The notes under the pieces were generated by a model. That model was not told the DNA's origin, made no database searches, and worked only from the letters and a program-made list of their open reading frames with translations. Below are positions 44,801-50,665 of a stretch of 64,000 nucleotides of DNA, in pieces. The first letter of the stretch is position 1, and every line of letters begins with the position of its first letter. Origin of the DNA: Carposina sasakii (taxonomy: Eukaryota > Arthropoda > Insecta > Lepidoptera > Carposinidae). The translations under genes and the position numbers were made by a program. The stretch is taken from assembly GCA_014607495.2 (NCBI GenBank), contig CP053167.1, positions 6,262,001 to 6,326,000 of the forward strand, written 5' to 3'.

Positions 44801-45733
44801 TGTGAAGCGCGCAGATAGGGTCGCTCATAAAGTACTTTGATAATAATGTACATAACATATACATATTATTAAAAATATATATGTATACACGTACATAATA
44901 TATGTTGTGCATATTATGCACATAATTTTATCATATTACATATTTACTACAATCGTACTTACTGTAACTTGTTATTGCTGCGTACCTCTATAAGAGAGAA
45001 ACGCTACCCATGTACCTGCATTAGCGAGAAACTCGGGTTAGTGAGAAACCTCTATAAGCGAGAATGAGATTGTGCTCCCTTAAACTCTCGCTTATCCAGG
45101 TTTGACTGTATATGTATAGAAATTAAATTACCATGTAAGTAGGTCTGAGCGCCTACTCGTGTATTATAGCAATGTAGAATATCTGTCGATCTATACCAAG
45201 AAAATACTGAGATAATCATTAATCACAAACAGCCTAATGCAGTCCACAGCTGGACGTGGGCCTCCCCTTAGCGCACTGCCATATGGGGTTTTTAACCCGT
45301 AGTAACCACGTCGGGCAGGCGGGTTGGTGATTGCAGTGTGATTTTCGGACTATGTTATGTTTGTCAACATGAGAGGCGCGGCTGCAATATTGCACTTAGC
45401 AAAATCTTCCTGAGATTACCGCTTTGAAACAAACAAACTCTTCAGCTTTATAATATTAGTATAGATTTGACAATTGTTCAGAGAAAAACATGTCTGTCAC
45501 GCTATGAGATGTATACCTACTGGTTTGACGAAATTAGTCAATGTAACGCCTAAATCTAAACCTTCTCCAACAGGAGTACAAAAGAAGATCCATCCTCCGA
45601 GACAGCCAGACGGAGACCGAAGTGGTTCTACTTCGGGCAGCGTCAGCAGCTTCCGTCGCAAGCGGCGCCACGGACCGCAGCGGCAACACCGACAACTGCG
45701 TTGAGGAGTACGTCTGCGATGTGCCGTTTGCTG
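8732..45733 (+). CDS. ANKS1: ANKS1-family adaptor (ankyrin repeats, SAM, PTB), partial gene model of 11 exons
   Basis: Exons 8732-8835, 15931-16014, 16820-16976, 17691-17839, 20580-20705, 25002-25228, 25591-25681, 28808-31382, 39713-39844, 40110-40607 and 45574-45733 join in phase to about 1434 codons without a stop. The start GQELLEAAR matches vertebrate ANKS1A/B (DQELLEAAR), followed by six ankyrin repeats (residues about 40-275). The rest is long and disordered, with PTPPKKPPRRNLSVSP (about 1172) and YENV motifs. ANKS1 proteins are cytoplasmic adaptors that bind receptor tyrosine kinases through the PTB domain and modulate their traffic; ANKS1B is synaptic. The two SAM domains and the PTB domain expected at the C terminus were not found before 64000, so the gene is cut. 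Identity is very secure. Confidence 0.95.
11495..11758 (-). repeat. Family L interspersed repeat, nearly full length
   Basis: Reverse copy ending with 'tccagcagtggactgcaata' then ggctgatgatgatgat. It includes the segments for tacgaaacccacgggc, ttgacaacatag and tggtgactatgggc seen in the 37107 copy. Confidence 0.88.
12371..12426 (+). CDS. Candidate alternative first exon 1c of ANKS1
   Basis: The ATG at 12371 (gaaaATG) opens 18 codons rich in Lys and Arg (MLRKIKRRL) that end ATTAAG/gtaagc at 12426/12427. The exon leaves two bases, the phase exon 2 needs, and would replace the canonical 34-residue start. It was found only by signal and phase matching. A region this long will yield such matches by chance, so this is a hypothesis. 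Confidence 0.3.
13090..13150 (+). repeat. Family L repeat fragment
   Basis: Contains tccactgctggacgtaggc and ccacaagacta. The right side is lost. Confidence 0.75.
13729..13925 (+). repeat. Family L interspersed repeat
   Basis: Core cctattgcagtccactgctg, then cacatcacaaggcac and a cagtgtgattttcggac segment. Confidence 0.85.
14306..14428. mobile_element. GC-rich palindromic MITE (family K), copy 1
   Basis: Left arm ccgcacacgggccacc pairs with right arm ggtggcccgtgtgcgg. The inner arms aaacgccgc and gcggcgtttt also pair. A half copy in reverse lies at 43849-43936. Confidence 0.85.
14786..14892 (+). CDS. Candidate alternative first exon 1b of ANKS1
   Basis: The ATG at 14786 (gaaaATG) opens 35 codons ending GATAG/gtatgt at 14892/14893, phase 2, exactly what exon 2 (15931) needs. 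The peptide begins MSCCGSLVDVSDV and continues with a basic stretch (RLRRSWIKSKKLKH). The paired N-terminal cysteines would be a possible palmitoylation site. The preceding 80 bp look like a 5' UTR. There is no homology evidence. Confidence 0.4.
15931..16014 (+). CDS. ANKS1: ANKS1 exon 2, ankyrin repeat
   Basis: The acceptor attgttctag ends at 15930 and the donor is ACAA/gtaagt. It encodes GPGVNVQDDKNGYTPLHNAC followed by MHGH, a full ankyrin TPLH turn. The vertebrate counterpart reads GPNVNCTDSSGYTALHHAA. Phase 2 in, phase 2 out. Confidence 0.95.
16015..16819. other. ANKS1 intron 2
   Basis: 805-bp AT-rich intron with normal splice ends. No repeat or exon recognised. Confidence 0.7.
16820..16976 (+). 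CDS. ANKS1: ANKS1 exon 3, ankyrin repeats
   Basis: The acceptor cccttgtag ends at 16819 and the donor is CAGCTG/gtaagt. It encodes EIVRLLLAADASP, then GVTPLHLAAWKGGSEIVAML, closely matching ANKS1 (IHLAAWKGDVEIVKIL). Phase 2 in, phase 0 out. Degenerate copies of its second half follow in the intron at about 17001-17185. Confidence 0.95.
17001..17185 (+). pseudogene. Two decayed tandem copies of the 3' half of ANKS1 exon 3
   Basis: The motif gtcgaaaggcgtca at 16871 (exon 3) recurs at 17011 (140 bp later) and, as gttgaaagacgtca, at 17136 (125 bp later). Copy 2 still reads SKGVMPLHLAVWKGGSKVVA and then meets a deletion and a TAG; it keeps a donor-like ctggtgagt. Copy 3 reads as far as WKGGS and stops. 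Each copy is preceded by a ttaacag or ttacag acceptor-like sequence. Confidence 0.85.
17535..17656. mobile_element. MITE family B, copy 1
   Basis: Roughly 120-bp near-perfect palindrome with ends tgtggg and cccaca and an interior containing gataGCGTTACG on both arms. Its 3' end is 35 nt from the exon 4 acceptor. Related copies are at 24085, 45802 and 46955. Confidence 0.85.
17691..17839 (+). CDS. ANKS1: ANKS1 exon 4, ankyrin repeat
   Basis: The acceptor ctcccaccag ends at 17690 and the donor is GGCAG/gtacgc. It encodes DHETALLIAAQYKGRTDVIS, then LLEHGADVSICNSNDESALD. It aligns with ANKS1 ETALHCAAQYGHSEVV, but the usual LH of the TPLH turn is replaced by LL. Phase 0 in, phase 2 out. Confidence 0.95.
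17840..20579. other. ANKS1 intron 4
   Basis: Filled with decayed copies of repeat family P (about 18120-18920 and 18920-19450) and fragments of it to about 19990. A short (gt)n run lies near 20120. No coding signal. Confidence 0.65.
18120..19450 (+). repeat. Family P repeats, two decayed copies in tandem
   Basis: The first copy includes cttcctgccctgttcccaat and acggcttaacgcaac. The second starts at about 18925 with aaaacgaaaaaccgacttcc and ends near gataacctctctttttgac. The same order of landmarks occurs at 56950-57870. Confidence 0.75.
20580..20705 (+). CDS. ANKS1: ANKS1 exon 5, ankyrin repeat
   Basis: The acceptor tcccatgcag ends at 20579 and the donor is CACAA/gtaagt. It encodes RIETVQLLIQARPSLIDPYK, an Arg-rich insertion of about ten residues (PRACRGRIFP) and then STPLHLASKHDHK. 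Vertebrate proteins have a shorter linker here. Phase 2 in, phase 2 out. Confidence 0.94.
21679..22321 (+). other. Insertion flanked by direct repeats, with a 98-codon ORF
   Basis: The sequence ttttggaaataaaagtttga with actaaat occurs on both sides (about 21645-21673 and 22321-22347), suggesting a long target duplication. Inside, 21913-22209 is an open frame of 98 codons starting MSKDKNTQGKASCLLKAKL. I recognise no family. No poly(A) tail is present, so a retrocopy is only one possibility. Confidence 0.4.
22377..22735 (+). mobile_element. MITE family A, copy 3
   Basis: Begins tatacaggatgtttttttgg and ends ccaaaaatcatcctgta. Nested within the family O repeat. Confidence 0.85.
23114..23240 (+). 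repeat. Family C MITE fragment
   Basis: Left end gcagggtgtaacaaaagggg then tatgttaagcgaaaagctatg, as in the complete copy at 54783. The right half is lost. Confidence 0.75.
24085..24206. mobile_element. MITE family B, copy 2
   Basis: Palindrome of about 122 bp, ggggtaagcacgaac at the left and gttcgtgcttacccc at the right. Inner arms are cgtaacgctagcgactcgct and agcgttacggact. Confidence 0.9.
24378..24650 (+). repeat. Family N interspersed repeat
   Basis: Contains ctatgctgctctgggagtg, gatgggctgaccacctgtca and gtggcaccatgtggt, and ends gcgtgattatatgtatg. Shared with 50200-50466 and, reversed, 53717-53877. Confidence 0.85.
24690..24775 (+). repeat. Family M repeat fragment
   Basis: Contains gtagccagaactgcaggatc then gggatcccgcagcca. 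Fuller copies are at 31928, 48760, 50485 and 52340. Confidence 0.7.
25002..25228 (+). CDS. ANKS1: ANKS1 exon 6, last ankyrin repeats
   Basis: The acceptor ttccaacag ends at 25001 and the donor is GAGAG/gtgagt. It encodes DVVIALLEAGVDPNIQTSTG, TPLHEAACFSRVSVVRTLL and KDKKGKTVYDLL, matching vertebrate ALHEAALFGKVDVVRVLL and GRTVLDIL. The exon is markedly GC-rich compared with the flanking introns. Phase 2 in, phase 1 out. Confidence 0.95.
25229..25590. other. ANKS1 intron 6
   Basis: 362-bp intron. Contains a small hairpin, acgccacgaagaatagcgtggcgt, near 25311-25334. Otherwise nothing. Confidence 0.7.
25591..25681 (+). CDS. ANKS1: ANKS1 exon 7, linker after ankyrin repeats
   Basis: The acceptor gtcaaaacag ends at 25590 and the donor is GGAAT/gtaagt at 25681/25682. 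It encodes an acidic linker, FEERSRNNLYESEDDLPPFP, then DCSPIYG. It ends with two bases (AT), so the following exon must start with the third base of a codon. Both 27419 and 28808 do, each giving Met. Confidence 0.9.
25682..27418. other. ANKS1 intron 7
   Basis: AT-rich apart from about 26925-27180, a mixed GC-rich island that is not an ORF and matches no other repeat in the window. It could be a conserved regulatory element or an old insertion. Confidence 0.55.
27419..28574 (+). CDS. ANKS1: ANKS1 alternative terminal exon 8
   Basis: The acceptor tcggttacag ends at 27418. The frame continuing from exon 7 is open for 385 codons to TAG 28572-28574, and AATAAA follows at 28614-28619. The full open length and the phase fit make this a real exon, giving an isoform of about 697 residues with ankyrin repeats but no SAM or PTB domains. 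The encoded part is Asn/Ser-rich with no known domain. It contains FHLKGSPGCIY and a CNCC cluster that resemble the long exon (YHIRGTGHCIY and CFC), and ends in a basic FRKKK. Whether it is alternative or is also spliced onward is not decided by the sequence. Confidence 0.75.
28614..28619 (+). terminator. Poly(A) signal for alternative exon 8
   Basis: A canonical AATAAA lies 40 nt after the exon 8 stop codon and before the exon 9 acceptor. It supports early polyadenylation of the short isoform. Confidence 0.6.
28808..31382 (+). CDS. ANKS1: ANKS1 exon 9, giant disordered exon
   Basis: The acceptor gtgttttacag ends at 28807 and the donor is GTATCG/gtgagt at 31382/31383. The exon is 2575 nt and encodes about 858 residues. 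It is Ser-, Asn- and Glu-rich and likely disordered. Recurrent short motifs are visible: STPNI/STPDI three times (near 28950, 30520, 30580), YENN and YENV, two CFC-type clusters (AICFC and RCFCESENC), and an acidic Ser/Asp C-terminal run. The last 200 bp turn sharply GC-rich (31180-31370), encoding a Gly/Arg run. Two perfect gtaagt donor sequences lie inside the frame (about 29547 and 29634). It matches the poorly conserved linker position of ANKS1 proteins. Confidence 0.93.
31928..32127 (+). repeat. Family M interspersed repeat, full length
   Basis: Landmarks in order: gccagaactgcagaatc, catagcggggctagatgt, acgactcttacgacatgcac-like, gaaggagatgcagctgatgt and catcagcacagg. Confidence 0.85.
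32820..33051 (+). promoter_or_regulatory. Candidate internal promoter and untranslated exon in intron 9
   Basis: A CpG-rich island (cgcgcatacggacgacgcgc) in an AT-rich intron. It is followed by about 100 bp without CpG that ends catA/gtaagt at 33051/33052, a strong donor. An upstream ORF of 58 codons opens at about 32819 and closes before the donor. This is the profile of an alternative first exon; no transcript evidence. Confidence 0.35.
33177..33217. repeat. Perfect 20-bp inverted repeat with 1-nt loop
   Basis: Arms 33177-33196 and 33198-33217 are exact reverse complements (gggtttatggcatgtata and its partner), separated by a single C. It could form a cruciform or an RNA hairpin. Confidence 0.9.
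33755..33772 (+). CDS. Candidate short first coding exon for ankyrin-less ANKS1
   Basis: ATG AGC CCT CGC AAA GAG followed by a perfect gtaagt donor at 33773. It ends in phase 0, matching exon 10 (39713). It would start a protein of MSPRKE followed by PTPPKKPPRR. It is very short and supported only by the signals. Confidence 0.25.
34046..34557. mobile_element. Long foldback element (family J) enclosing a family O fragment
   Basis: Arms of about 110 bp at 34046-34165 and 34430-34557 are inverted: caactttcactatgggacca on the left and tggtcccatagtgaaagttg on the right. The loop holds the family O landmarks (gtaacgggtcgcagtctgt and gtccacgcggacggagtc). Confidence 0.88.
35222..35597. mobile_element. 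MITE family D
   Basis: Ends ctatacagggtgtaaaaagg and ctttttacacccagtata. The inner part (ctcttggaaacccg, gtgcttccatag) is related to the inner part of family A. Confidence 0.8.
35594..35850. mobile_element. MITE family C, copy 2, abutting family D
   Basis: Begins tatacaggatgtaacaaaaa then gggtatgttaagcg, and ends cgcttaacataccttctata. A palindrome over its whole length. It shares the tata boundary with the family D element. Confidence 0.85.
35840..36020 (+). repeat. Family O repeat
   Basis: Landmarks gtaacgggtcgatgtttgtg, cggctgaaccgatttcaatg and gtccacgcggacggagtcgc. Confidence 0.8.
37107..37375 (+). repeat. Family L interspersed repeat, full length
   Basis: Includes all landmarks of the family: ctattgctgtccattgctag, gcccatagtcaccacgatgg, gggttggtgaccgcagtgtg, ttgccaacacggga, and cgaaacccccgggcagac. 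Confidence 0.88.
38261..38289. repeat. 10-bp hairpin around CCAATATGGCG
   Basis: caatatggcg and cgccatattg flank a 9-nt spacer. No wider element was found. Confidence 0.7.
39425..39602 (-). repeat. Family M repeat near exon 10
   Basis: Reverse copy: acatcagctgcatctccttc then cgtgcatgtcgtt, ending near cagttctggcgactcc. It lies about 110 bp upstream of the exon 10 acceptor. Confidence 0.8.
39713..39844 (+). CDS. ANKS1: ANKS1 exon 10, proline/basic motif
   Basis: The acceptor tttcttcaacag ends at 39712 and the donor is ATACAG/gtaagg. It encodes PTPPKKPPRRNLSVSPTHAN, then a Ser-rich GYSYELRPHARSQDDLDDIQ. The KKPPRRNLSVSP block looks like an SH3-ligand or 14-3-3-type site. Phase 0 on both sides. 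Confidence 0.92.
40110..40607 (+). CDS. ANKS1: ANKS1 exon 11, Tyr-Glu-Asn motifs
   Basis: The acceptor cattgttgcag ends at 40109 and the donor is AGTCAG/gttagt, a weaker but valid donor. Phase 0 on both sides. The 166 codons include AVYENVSIKEQ (Tyr codon at 40278) and QYENYEP (about 40350), each of the pYxN type bound by GRB2-like SH2 domains, and a proline run (PPTPDHPPPTPRQ). If the donor is not used, the frame stops after VSLE at 40620-40622, with AATAAA at 40728. Confidence 0.92.
41397..41468 (+). CDS. Candidate alternative terminal exon after exon 11
   Basis: A strong acceptor (pyrimidine-rich, tatttcag) ends at 41396. The phase-0 frame then reads MEVVEEIRIRKKSQGDN and stops at 41468. 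AT-rich 3'-UTR-like sequence follows, with AATAAA at 42034-42039. It could end a transcript that skips the SAM/PTB part. It is a short frame supported only by signals. Confidence 0.3.
   Translation: MIMEVVEEIRIRKKSQGDNISDR
43508..43640. mobile_element. Small MITE with CACATTCACTG ends
   Basis: The left end ttaacacattcactgtcggc is matched in reverse by gccggcactgaatgtg at the right end. TTAA precedes the left end, as in piggyBac-type sites; the right TTAA is not intact. Confidence 0.65.
43849..43936 (-). repeat. Family K half copy
   Basis: Reverse complement of about 14306-14395, with tacttttcatacataacttc and ggtggcccgtgtgcgg. Confidence 0.8.
44259..45108. mobile_element. Pogo/Tigger-like non-autonomous element, 850 bp
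   Basis: Inverted ends cagtcaaacctgg and ccaggtttgactg, flanked by TA on both sides (44257-44258 and 45109-45110). Both ends carry many copies of a 14-bp phrase of the type (c/g)tataagcgagaaa: seven in 44270-44455, then four more in the same direction and one inverted in 44985-45100. The middle is AT-rich and non-coding. Confidence 0.85.
45228..45378 (+). repeat. Family L interspersed repeat
   Basis: cctaatgcagtccacagctg, then gggttggtgattgcagtgtg. Confidence 0.82.
45574..45733 (+). CDS. ANKS1: ANKS1 exon 12, just upstream of SAM domains
   Basis: The acceptor ttctccaacag ends at 45573 and the donor is TTTGCTG/gtaagt at 45733/45734. Phase 0 in, phase 1 out. It encodes EYKRRSILRDSQTETEVVLL, an Ala/Ser run and then EEYVCDVPFAG, which resembles vertebrate ANKS1B PGQFAGLLHGSS before the first SAM domain. 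It is GC-rich against an AT-rich background. The next exon was not found up to 64000. Confidence 0.9.
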
Positions 45734-45801
45734 GTAAGTGCTTTCAGGAGCTCAGCAGGTCTATCGGCTATCTTTTCATCACTCATTAAAACCCAATGAT
45801 C

Positions 45802-45924
45802 AGTGGGGTAAGCATGAACATCTCGATAGTCCGTAACGCTATCGTAAACTGTCAAATCTCACAGATTTTGCTCACGAGTCGATAGCATTACGCCGCGTAA
45901 AAAGGTTCATGTTCATCCCTACTG
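45802..45924. mobile_element. MITE family B, copy 3
   Basis: Palindrome starting cagtggggtaagcatgaac and ending gttcatgttcatccc. It lies 69 bp after the exon 12 donor. Confidence 0.85.
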
Positions 45925-46344
45925 AAAGTGAGACGTATTGCGTGTGTTGGCTTTTATTACAAAGCCATGTGCTACTTCTGTTTGTTAAGTAAGTGGTCAT
46001 CACTATGATCTGTCAAAAACGATACGGGTGCTGGAGATTGATGGTGGCGTTACTCGTCGTTATTTGAACGTGGTGGAATCACAGGTTTTATTGCACTATA
46101 ACCAATCTCAAAATCAATCAACCTGTCTATGATATACTTATTATACTGATTATATCTACATTTTGATTTGTTTCCACTTTACTGCTGTTACATCAGGATT
46201 TGTTTGACCTAACACGGTCTGTACATGGTTACTGAACTTTATTTAACTACATTATATCTTCTGTATGTATGGACACAGATGTAGAGTCTACTTCGTTTTA
46301 ACATAGTGTAATAATTATAAATGTTTTAAGAAATGAAAAAAAAA

Positions 46345-46418
46345 TTCACCGGAGTGGTACTCGAACCCACGACCTCTCGCATTCCGTGCTGTGCTCTCAC
46401 CAACTGAGCTACCGGGTC
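46345..46418 (-). ncRNA. tRNA-like sequence (pseudo-tRNA or SINE head)
   Basis: The minus strand reads a tRNA A box (tagctcagttgg) and B box (ggttcgagtac) with a D arm GCTC-GAGAGC. The acceptor stem does not pair well and the anticodon stem is poor, so a functional tRNA is unlikely. It may be the 5' head of a SINE. Confidence 0.5.
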
Positions 46419-46851
46419 AATTAACTCGGTTGACAAAATTGACTATCTCTTTTAAACTGTTTATTCTTACATTACGTTTTTGGCAACGTTATTTTTTCAT
46501 CCCGATAGCTATACACTAGCCAAATCTCTGTAAACAAAGCTGAATCCCTCAGCACATAGCATACCTATATGTATGTATGTAAGGTACTACTGTTTGCTCT
46601 CGTAACTTTAGCTACTTTAGGAGATGTACGTATGCATGTACGACGTACGTCTCTCGAACATCGCGTATCAGCAAAATCATTAGTTGCCAAAATAATATAA
46701 CACTACTAACCATTAATCAGAAAAGATTGTTATTTAGAAAAATATTACACATACAAATACTACCATGGAAACATTAAAGCAAGGGAAGGGTAGAAACGTG
46801 GAAACAGAGAGATTATGAATTACGTACTATTACAACCGAAAAATTCCCGTC

Positions 46852-47165
46852 CTGATGCAGGGCTCCAATAGAACACATCAGCTGTATCTCTTTCCGTGCA
46901 TGTCGTAAGAGTCGACTTAAGAAGTCGGGAGCTAGCAACTTGTCATTGTGACGACTGTGGGGTAAGCACGAACCCACACAACCTTTTTACGCGGCGTAAC
47001 GCTAGCGACTCGCTAGCAAAATCTATGGGAATTGACAGTTTGACGCTACGTTACGGACTATCGAGAGGTTAGTGCTTACCCCCTGATCATTAACATTTGT
47101 CCCCGCTATGTTAAACGCAGCTGTGGGATCTCCTGTATGATCGTGCAGTTCAGGCTACCCCATTT
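46852..47165 (-). repeat. Family M repeat interrupted by a MITE
   Basis: Reverse copy (tgatgcagggctcc and acacatcagctgtatctc), continued after the MITE by ccccgctatgttaaacgcag then ctgtgggatctcc. Confidence 0.8.
46955..47084. mobile_element. MITE family B, copy 4, nested
   Basis: Palindrome ctgtggggtaagcacgaac to gttagtgcttacccc, inserted in the family M repeat, so it is younger than that copy. Confidence 0.88.
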
Positions 47166-48494
47166 TGGGAAGAACACAACCGTGTCTATATGTATGTATA
47201 TATAATATTATGTACCTATGTAAGTTCTATCAAATCTACTAAACCATTAGTCACAGGCAGGAGTATAGACATGATAGCCTTACTCGATGAACGAAATGGT
47301 TATCATGTCCAGTAAACTGAGCTTAACAAGGTATTTACCTACGATCTATCTGACTGATAACGATACGTACTTACACTACTGTAATGACTGTTCTGATTGA
47401 CAGTAATGTTATCCAAACGGCCATTACGTGTTTATAGAGGGAGTAGGTGTGTAACTCGATATTTATTATTGCCTTTTAGAGCTTTTGATGATAAATTAGG
47501 TTGACAGGTGACTTAACAGGTCTAATTTGTATGTGTTGCTGACTTGCGGTTACACCTAGTTTTAGCCAACTTCAACTAGGTGCAGCTGGTCTTGTAGTTA
47601 AACTTAGACGTAGGTATTCTACCTACCCTAATACTAAGTGTAACATATTACCTACATCACATAATAATTAAACTAAGACGTAGCTGCACTTTTCTTGCAA
47701 GGCTGATCTAGTATTTAGTACTTAGGTGTAGTGCAATAGGACTCTACACAAACAAATCTTGTCACTTAACCTTCGTCTGCGTGGAGAATGTCACTGTTCG
47801 ATCCAAAGAGGAACTTTATAGATATAGACGATATAGGATATACCTACCTATTAGTTGCCAAAGTGCAGATATCTCATCTATATTTTTAGCATTACCGCCA
47901 AACTATAAAATGTATACCAAACTAAAATTATATTCATTCTTGACTGTGTATGTCGAATACCTAAGCATGTCAATTGATAAAATTTTGCTATAGTTGATCA
48001 ACAGAATATGTTTATCTATGTAATGAACTCAAAAAATGTGTAACTTCTATCTATTAAATAAAATAACATGTCCTGACTGATTCATGAACGCCGCCGTAGC
48101 AAAACTTCAGTAGATTCGTGATATTTAGATTAGAATTGGCTTCCTTTTGTGGCGTATAACGTCCACTGAGCAGGAGATTCCCAAAATTTTGACGGGCACT
48201 GGAATCAACTGGAATTCTGAAGTCGTGAGCAGCAGCTAGTAAGAGTACCTTTATAAGTATTTAGAGAAAACAGATTTAATTTTCTAACGTTCTGACATTA
48301 CACAAGGCCCTATTAAATCTCGATTATTTCCCATTAGCGGTGTAAATTGATGGTGATTGATTGGTCGGTAAAAAGTGATTGCCTACAGCAGCCACTTTTA
48401 ATTCTGGCATGCCAGAGAATGTTAATGTATTCAAAATTGTATTGAGTAGATTAATCTTATGGAGAAATTAGAAAACTTTATATTTTGACTTAGT

Positions 48495-48645
48495 TACCAG
48501 CATAGCCGCGTGGTGCCGGCAGAGTAGAGTTTGTACCACCCCTGCCTGCCCGTGGGTATCGTACGAGGCGATTAAGGGTTTCCGGAAGGTGGGCAGCAGC
48601 GCCTCCCGTACTGACAACATAGGCCGAAAACCACACTGCGGTCTC
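48495..48645 (-). repeat. Family L repeat, distal part
   Basis: Reverse-oriented part with cgtggtgccggcagag, acgaggcgattaagggtttc and actgacaacatagg. Confidence 0.75.
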
Positions 48646-48759
48646 TATCTTGGTCAAGTTTTAGAGCAACACAGCATCTACTTTATTCTTCACAAAGGCT
48701 ATCTTACCATATGAAAAATCGGCTCTAACTGTTACATATACATGCGGCTGTTTTCCTGA

Positions 48760-48962
48760 AATGGGGTAGTTAGAACTGCAGGATCATAAATGAGATCCCA
48801 CAGCCACGTTCAGCATAGCGGGGACACATGTCGGTGATCAGTGACAAGTAGCCTGAGAGAATGTCCTAGTTCCTTAGACGACTCTTACGATAGATATGCA
48901 CGGAAGGAGATGCAGCTAATGTACCTACCTATATTCTGGTGTTGCCCCGCATCAGCACAGGC
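48760..48962 (+). repeat. Family M repeat
   Basis: gtagttagaactgcaggatc to catcagcacagg. Confidence 0.82.
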
Positions 48963-50199
48963 CCTAACAGTTTTTGAAATAAAGTTATGCCAAATTATAC
49001 TGTCCAGGACATCTATTGGGGCGATACAATCACATCTACTGTGTTGCGAAAAAAAAGTTCTTCCTGCAAGAAAAGTTATTTTTTCTGGATAGAAACTATA
49101 TAAATACCTTCTCTAACCATAAGTTGTTAGGTACTATAATTAACTTACATAAAGACAAATATTGTGTTGTCTACTTCGGTAGACGTTATGGCGTCGTGCA
49201 TTCTCTGCATTTATTAAGACAACAGCAAACAAATCAACATTTTAAGGTCATTCCGCCTTTACGTAAGCACAATCTATTGAGGTACCAAACCTTTGTGATG
49301 AAATAATACAATGCTAATGATTTATATATTGACTCTGCACGTTTTGAAGGGCCTGTGTGTATTAGGAAATTAAGGTCTCGACCTTTTCGCTTGGGTACCT
49401 GGGTGCGTGTATTTCAACGCAGTAAGAGTTATTGCTAGAATTACAGTGCAATAGCGATAGATATCCAAATAATAAATATAAGAAGTGGTTTAGATACCTA
49501 TTGATTCTCAATTGGGCACTATTACATGTTTTTTTTAATACAAATTCCATAAAACACTACAATGTATACATAAATTAGGCGGTGCAATTGAGAGCTTATC
49601 CTTTTAAAAGATTTGACATAAAACCAGACAGCGATATTAAAAATTAAGCAATACATGTCAAAATACATGAGATGTTAGATAGACCGCAAGGTGTAAGGTC
49701 TTTGGATAGATCACTGATACACAGAAATTCAAGCTGAGAGGAGAAGTTTGTACATTTGTACAAATTGTACAATTTGTACGCCTTTACATTTTCTTTCATA
49801 ATTTCTGTCTGTATATAATTGTATGTGTACAATAAAGAATAAAGTTTTTTACCAAAGTGTTCATGTCATCGTATAGGTCCGAAGAATATGCTTGTACCTA
49901 CTTATATAAAAATAAAAACATTAAATGCTGTATCTCAGGAATCTATCAATGTACTCTCCGCTCAACAGCGAAACCGAGAGTAACTACTTACAAGTATAAT
50001 TAAAGTTTGAATTATATACGCTTTGAAATAATAATGAGATTGGCGTGATAAGTGCATTAAAAAGTGCGTGACGGCGCTAAAATGTGCATTAATAAATATT
50101 ATGATTTTTCTTATAGTAGGCAAGTACCTTCCTACAACCATCAATGTTTTCTTAGAGCTATTGAGTAACTAAGTTTTATTTATCGTTTATGTTAAAAGT

Positions 50200-50466
50200 C
50201 TTCTATGCTGCTCTGGGAGTGTAAAAAAAACGTGTAGTACAGCTGGTTCTCTTCCCGGGCATACTGTACAAGTCAGTAGAGGGACAAGAGGGTCTTGGTG
50301 TTTTGTAGGCGATGGGCTGACCACCTGTCACTACTAACCGAACTTGTACATCTCAACTATACCCTCAAAATTGGTCAGAAGTGGCACCATGTGGTCCTAT
50401 CGGCCCGTGGTGCTCTGCCTACCCCGTAAGGGATAGAGGCGTGATTATATGTATGTATGTATGTTA
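50200..50466 (+). repeat. Family N interspersed repeat
   Basis: ctatgctgctctgggagtgt to gcgtgattatatgtatgtat. Close to the 24378 copy. Confidence 0.85.
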
Positions 50467-50484
50467 AAAGTCACTACGACAGCG

Positions 50485-50665
50485 ATGGCAAAATCACGAT
50501 GGTGACCCTACAGCCACGTTTAGTGTAGCGGGATCAGATGTAAAAGATTAATGACAAGTTCCTAGTTCATCGCCTGTAAGAAACTCAAGAGTTACTTAGC
50601 TGAGTCTTACGGCGGCATGCACAGAACGAAATGGACCTGATGAATTCTAGTGAAGCTCCGCATTG
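50485..50665 (+). repeat. Family M repeat
   Basis: tggtgaccctacagccacg, then gcatgcacagaacgaaatgg. Confidence 0.7.

Larger units (their letters stand above)
40608..45573. other. ANKS1 intron 11 (5 kb)
   Basis: AT-rich. Holds the candidate terminal exon at 41397, a small MITE (43508-43640), the half copy of family K (43849-43936), the pogo-like element (44259-45108) and family L (45228-45378). No other ORF is supported. Confidence 0.65.

Noticed and set aside
45643..45855. Antisense ORF over exon 12
   Set aside because: Shadow of the ANKS1 exon and of the adjacent MITE.
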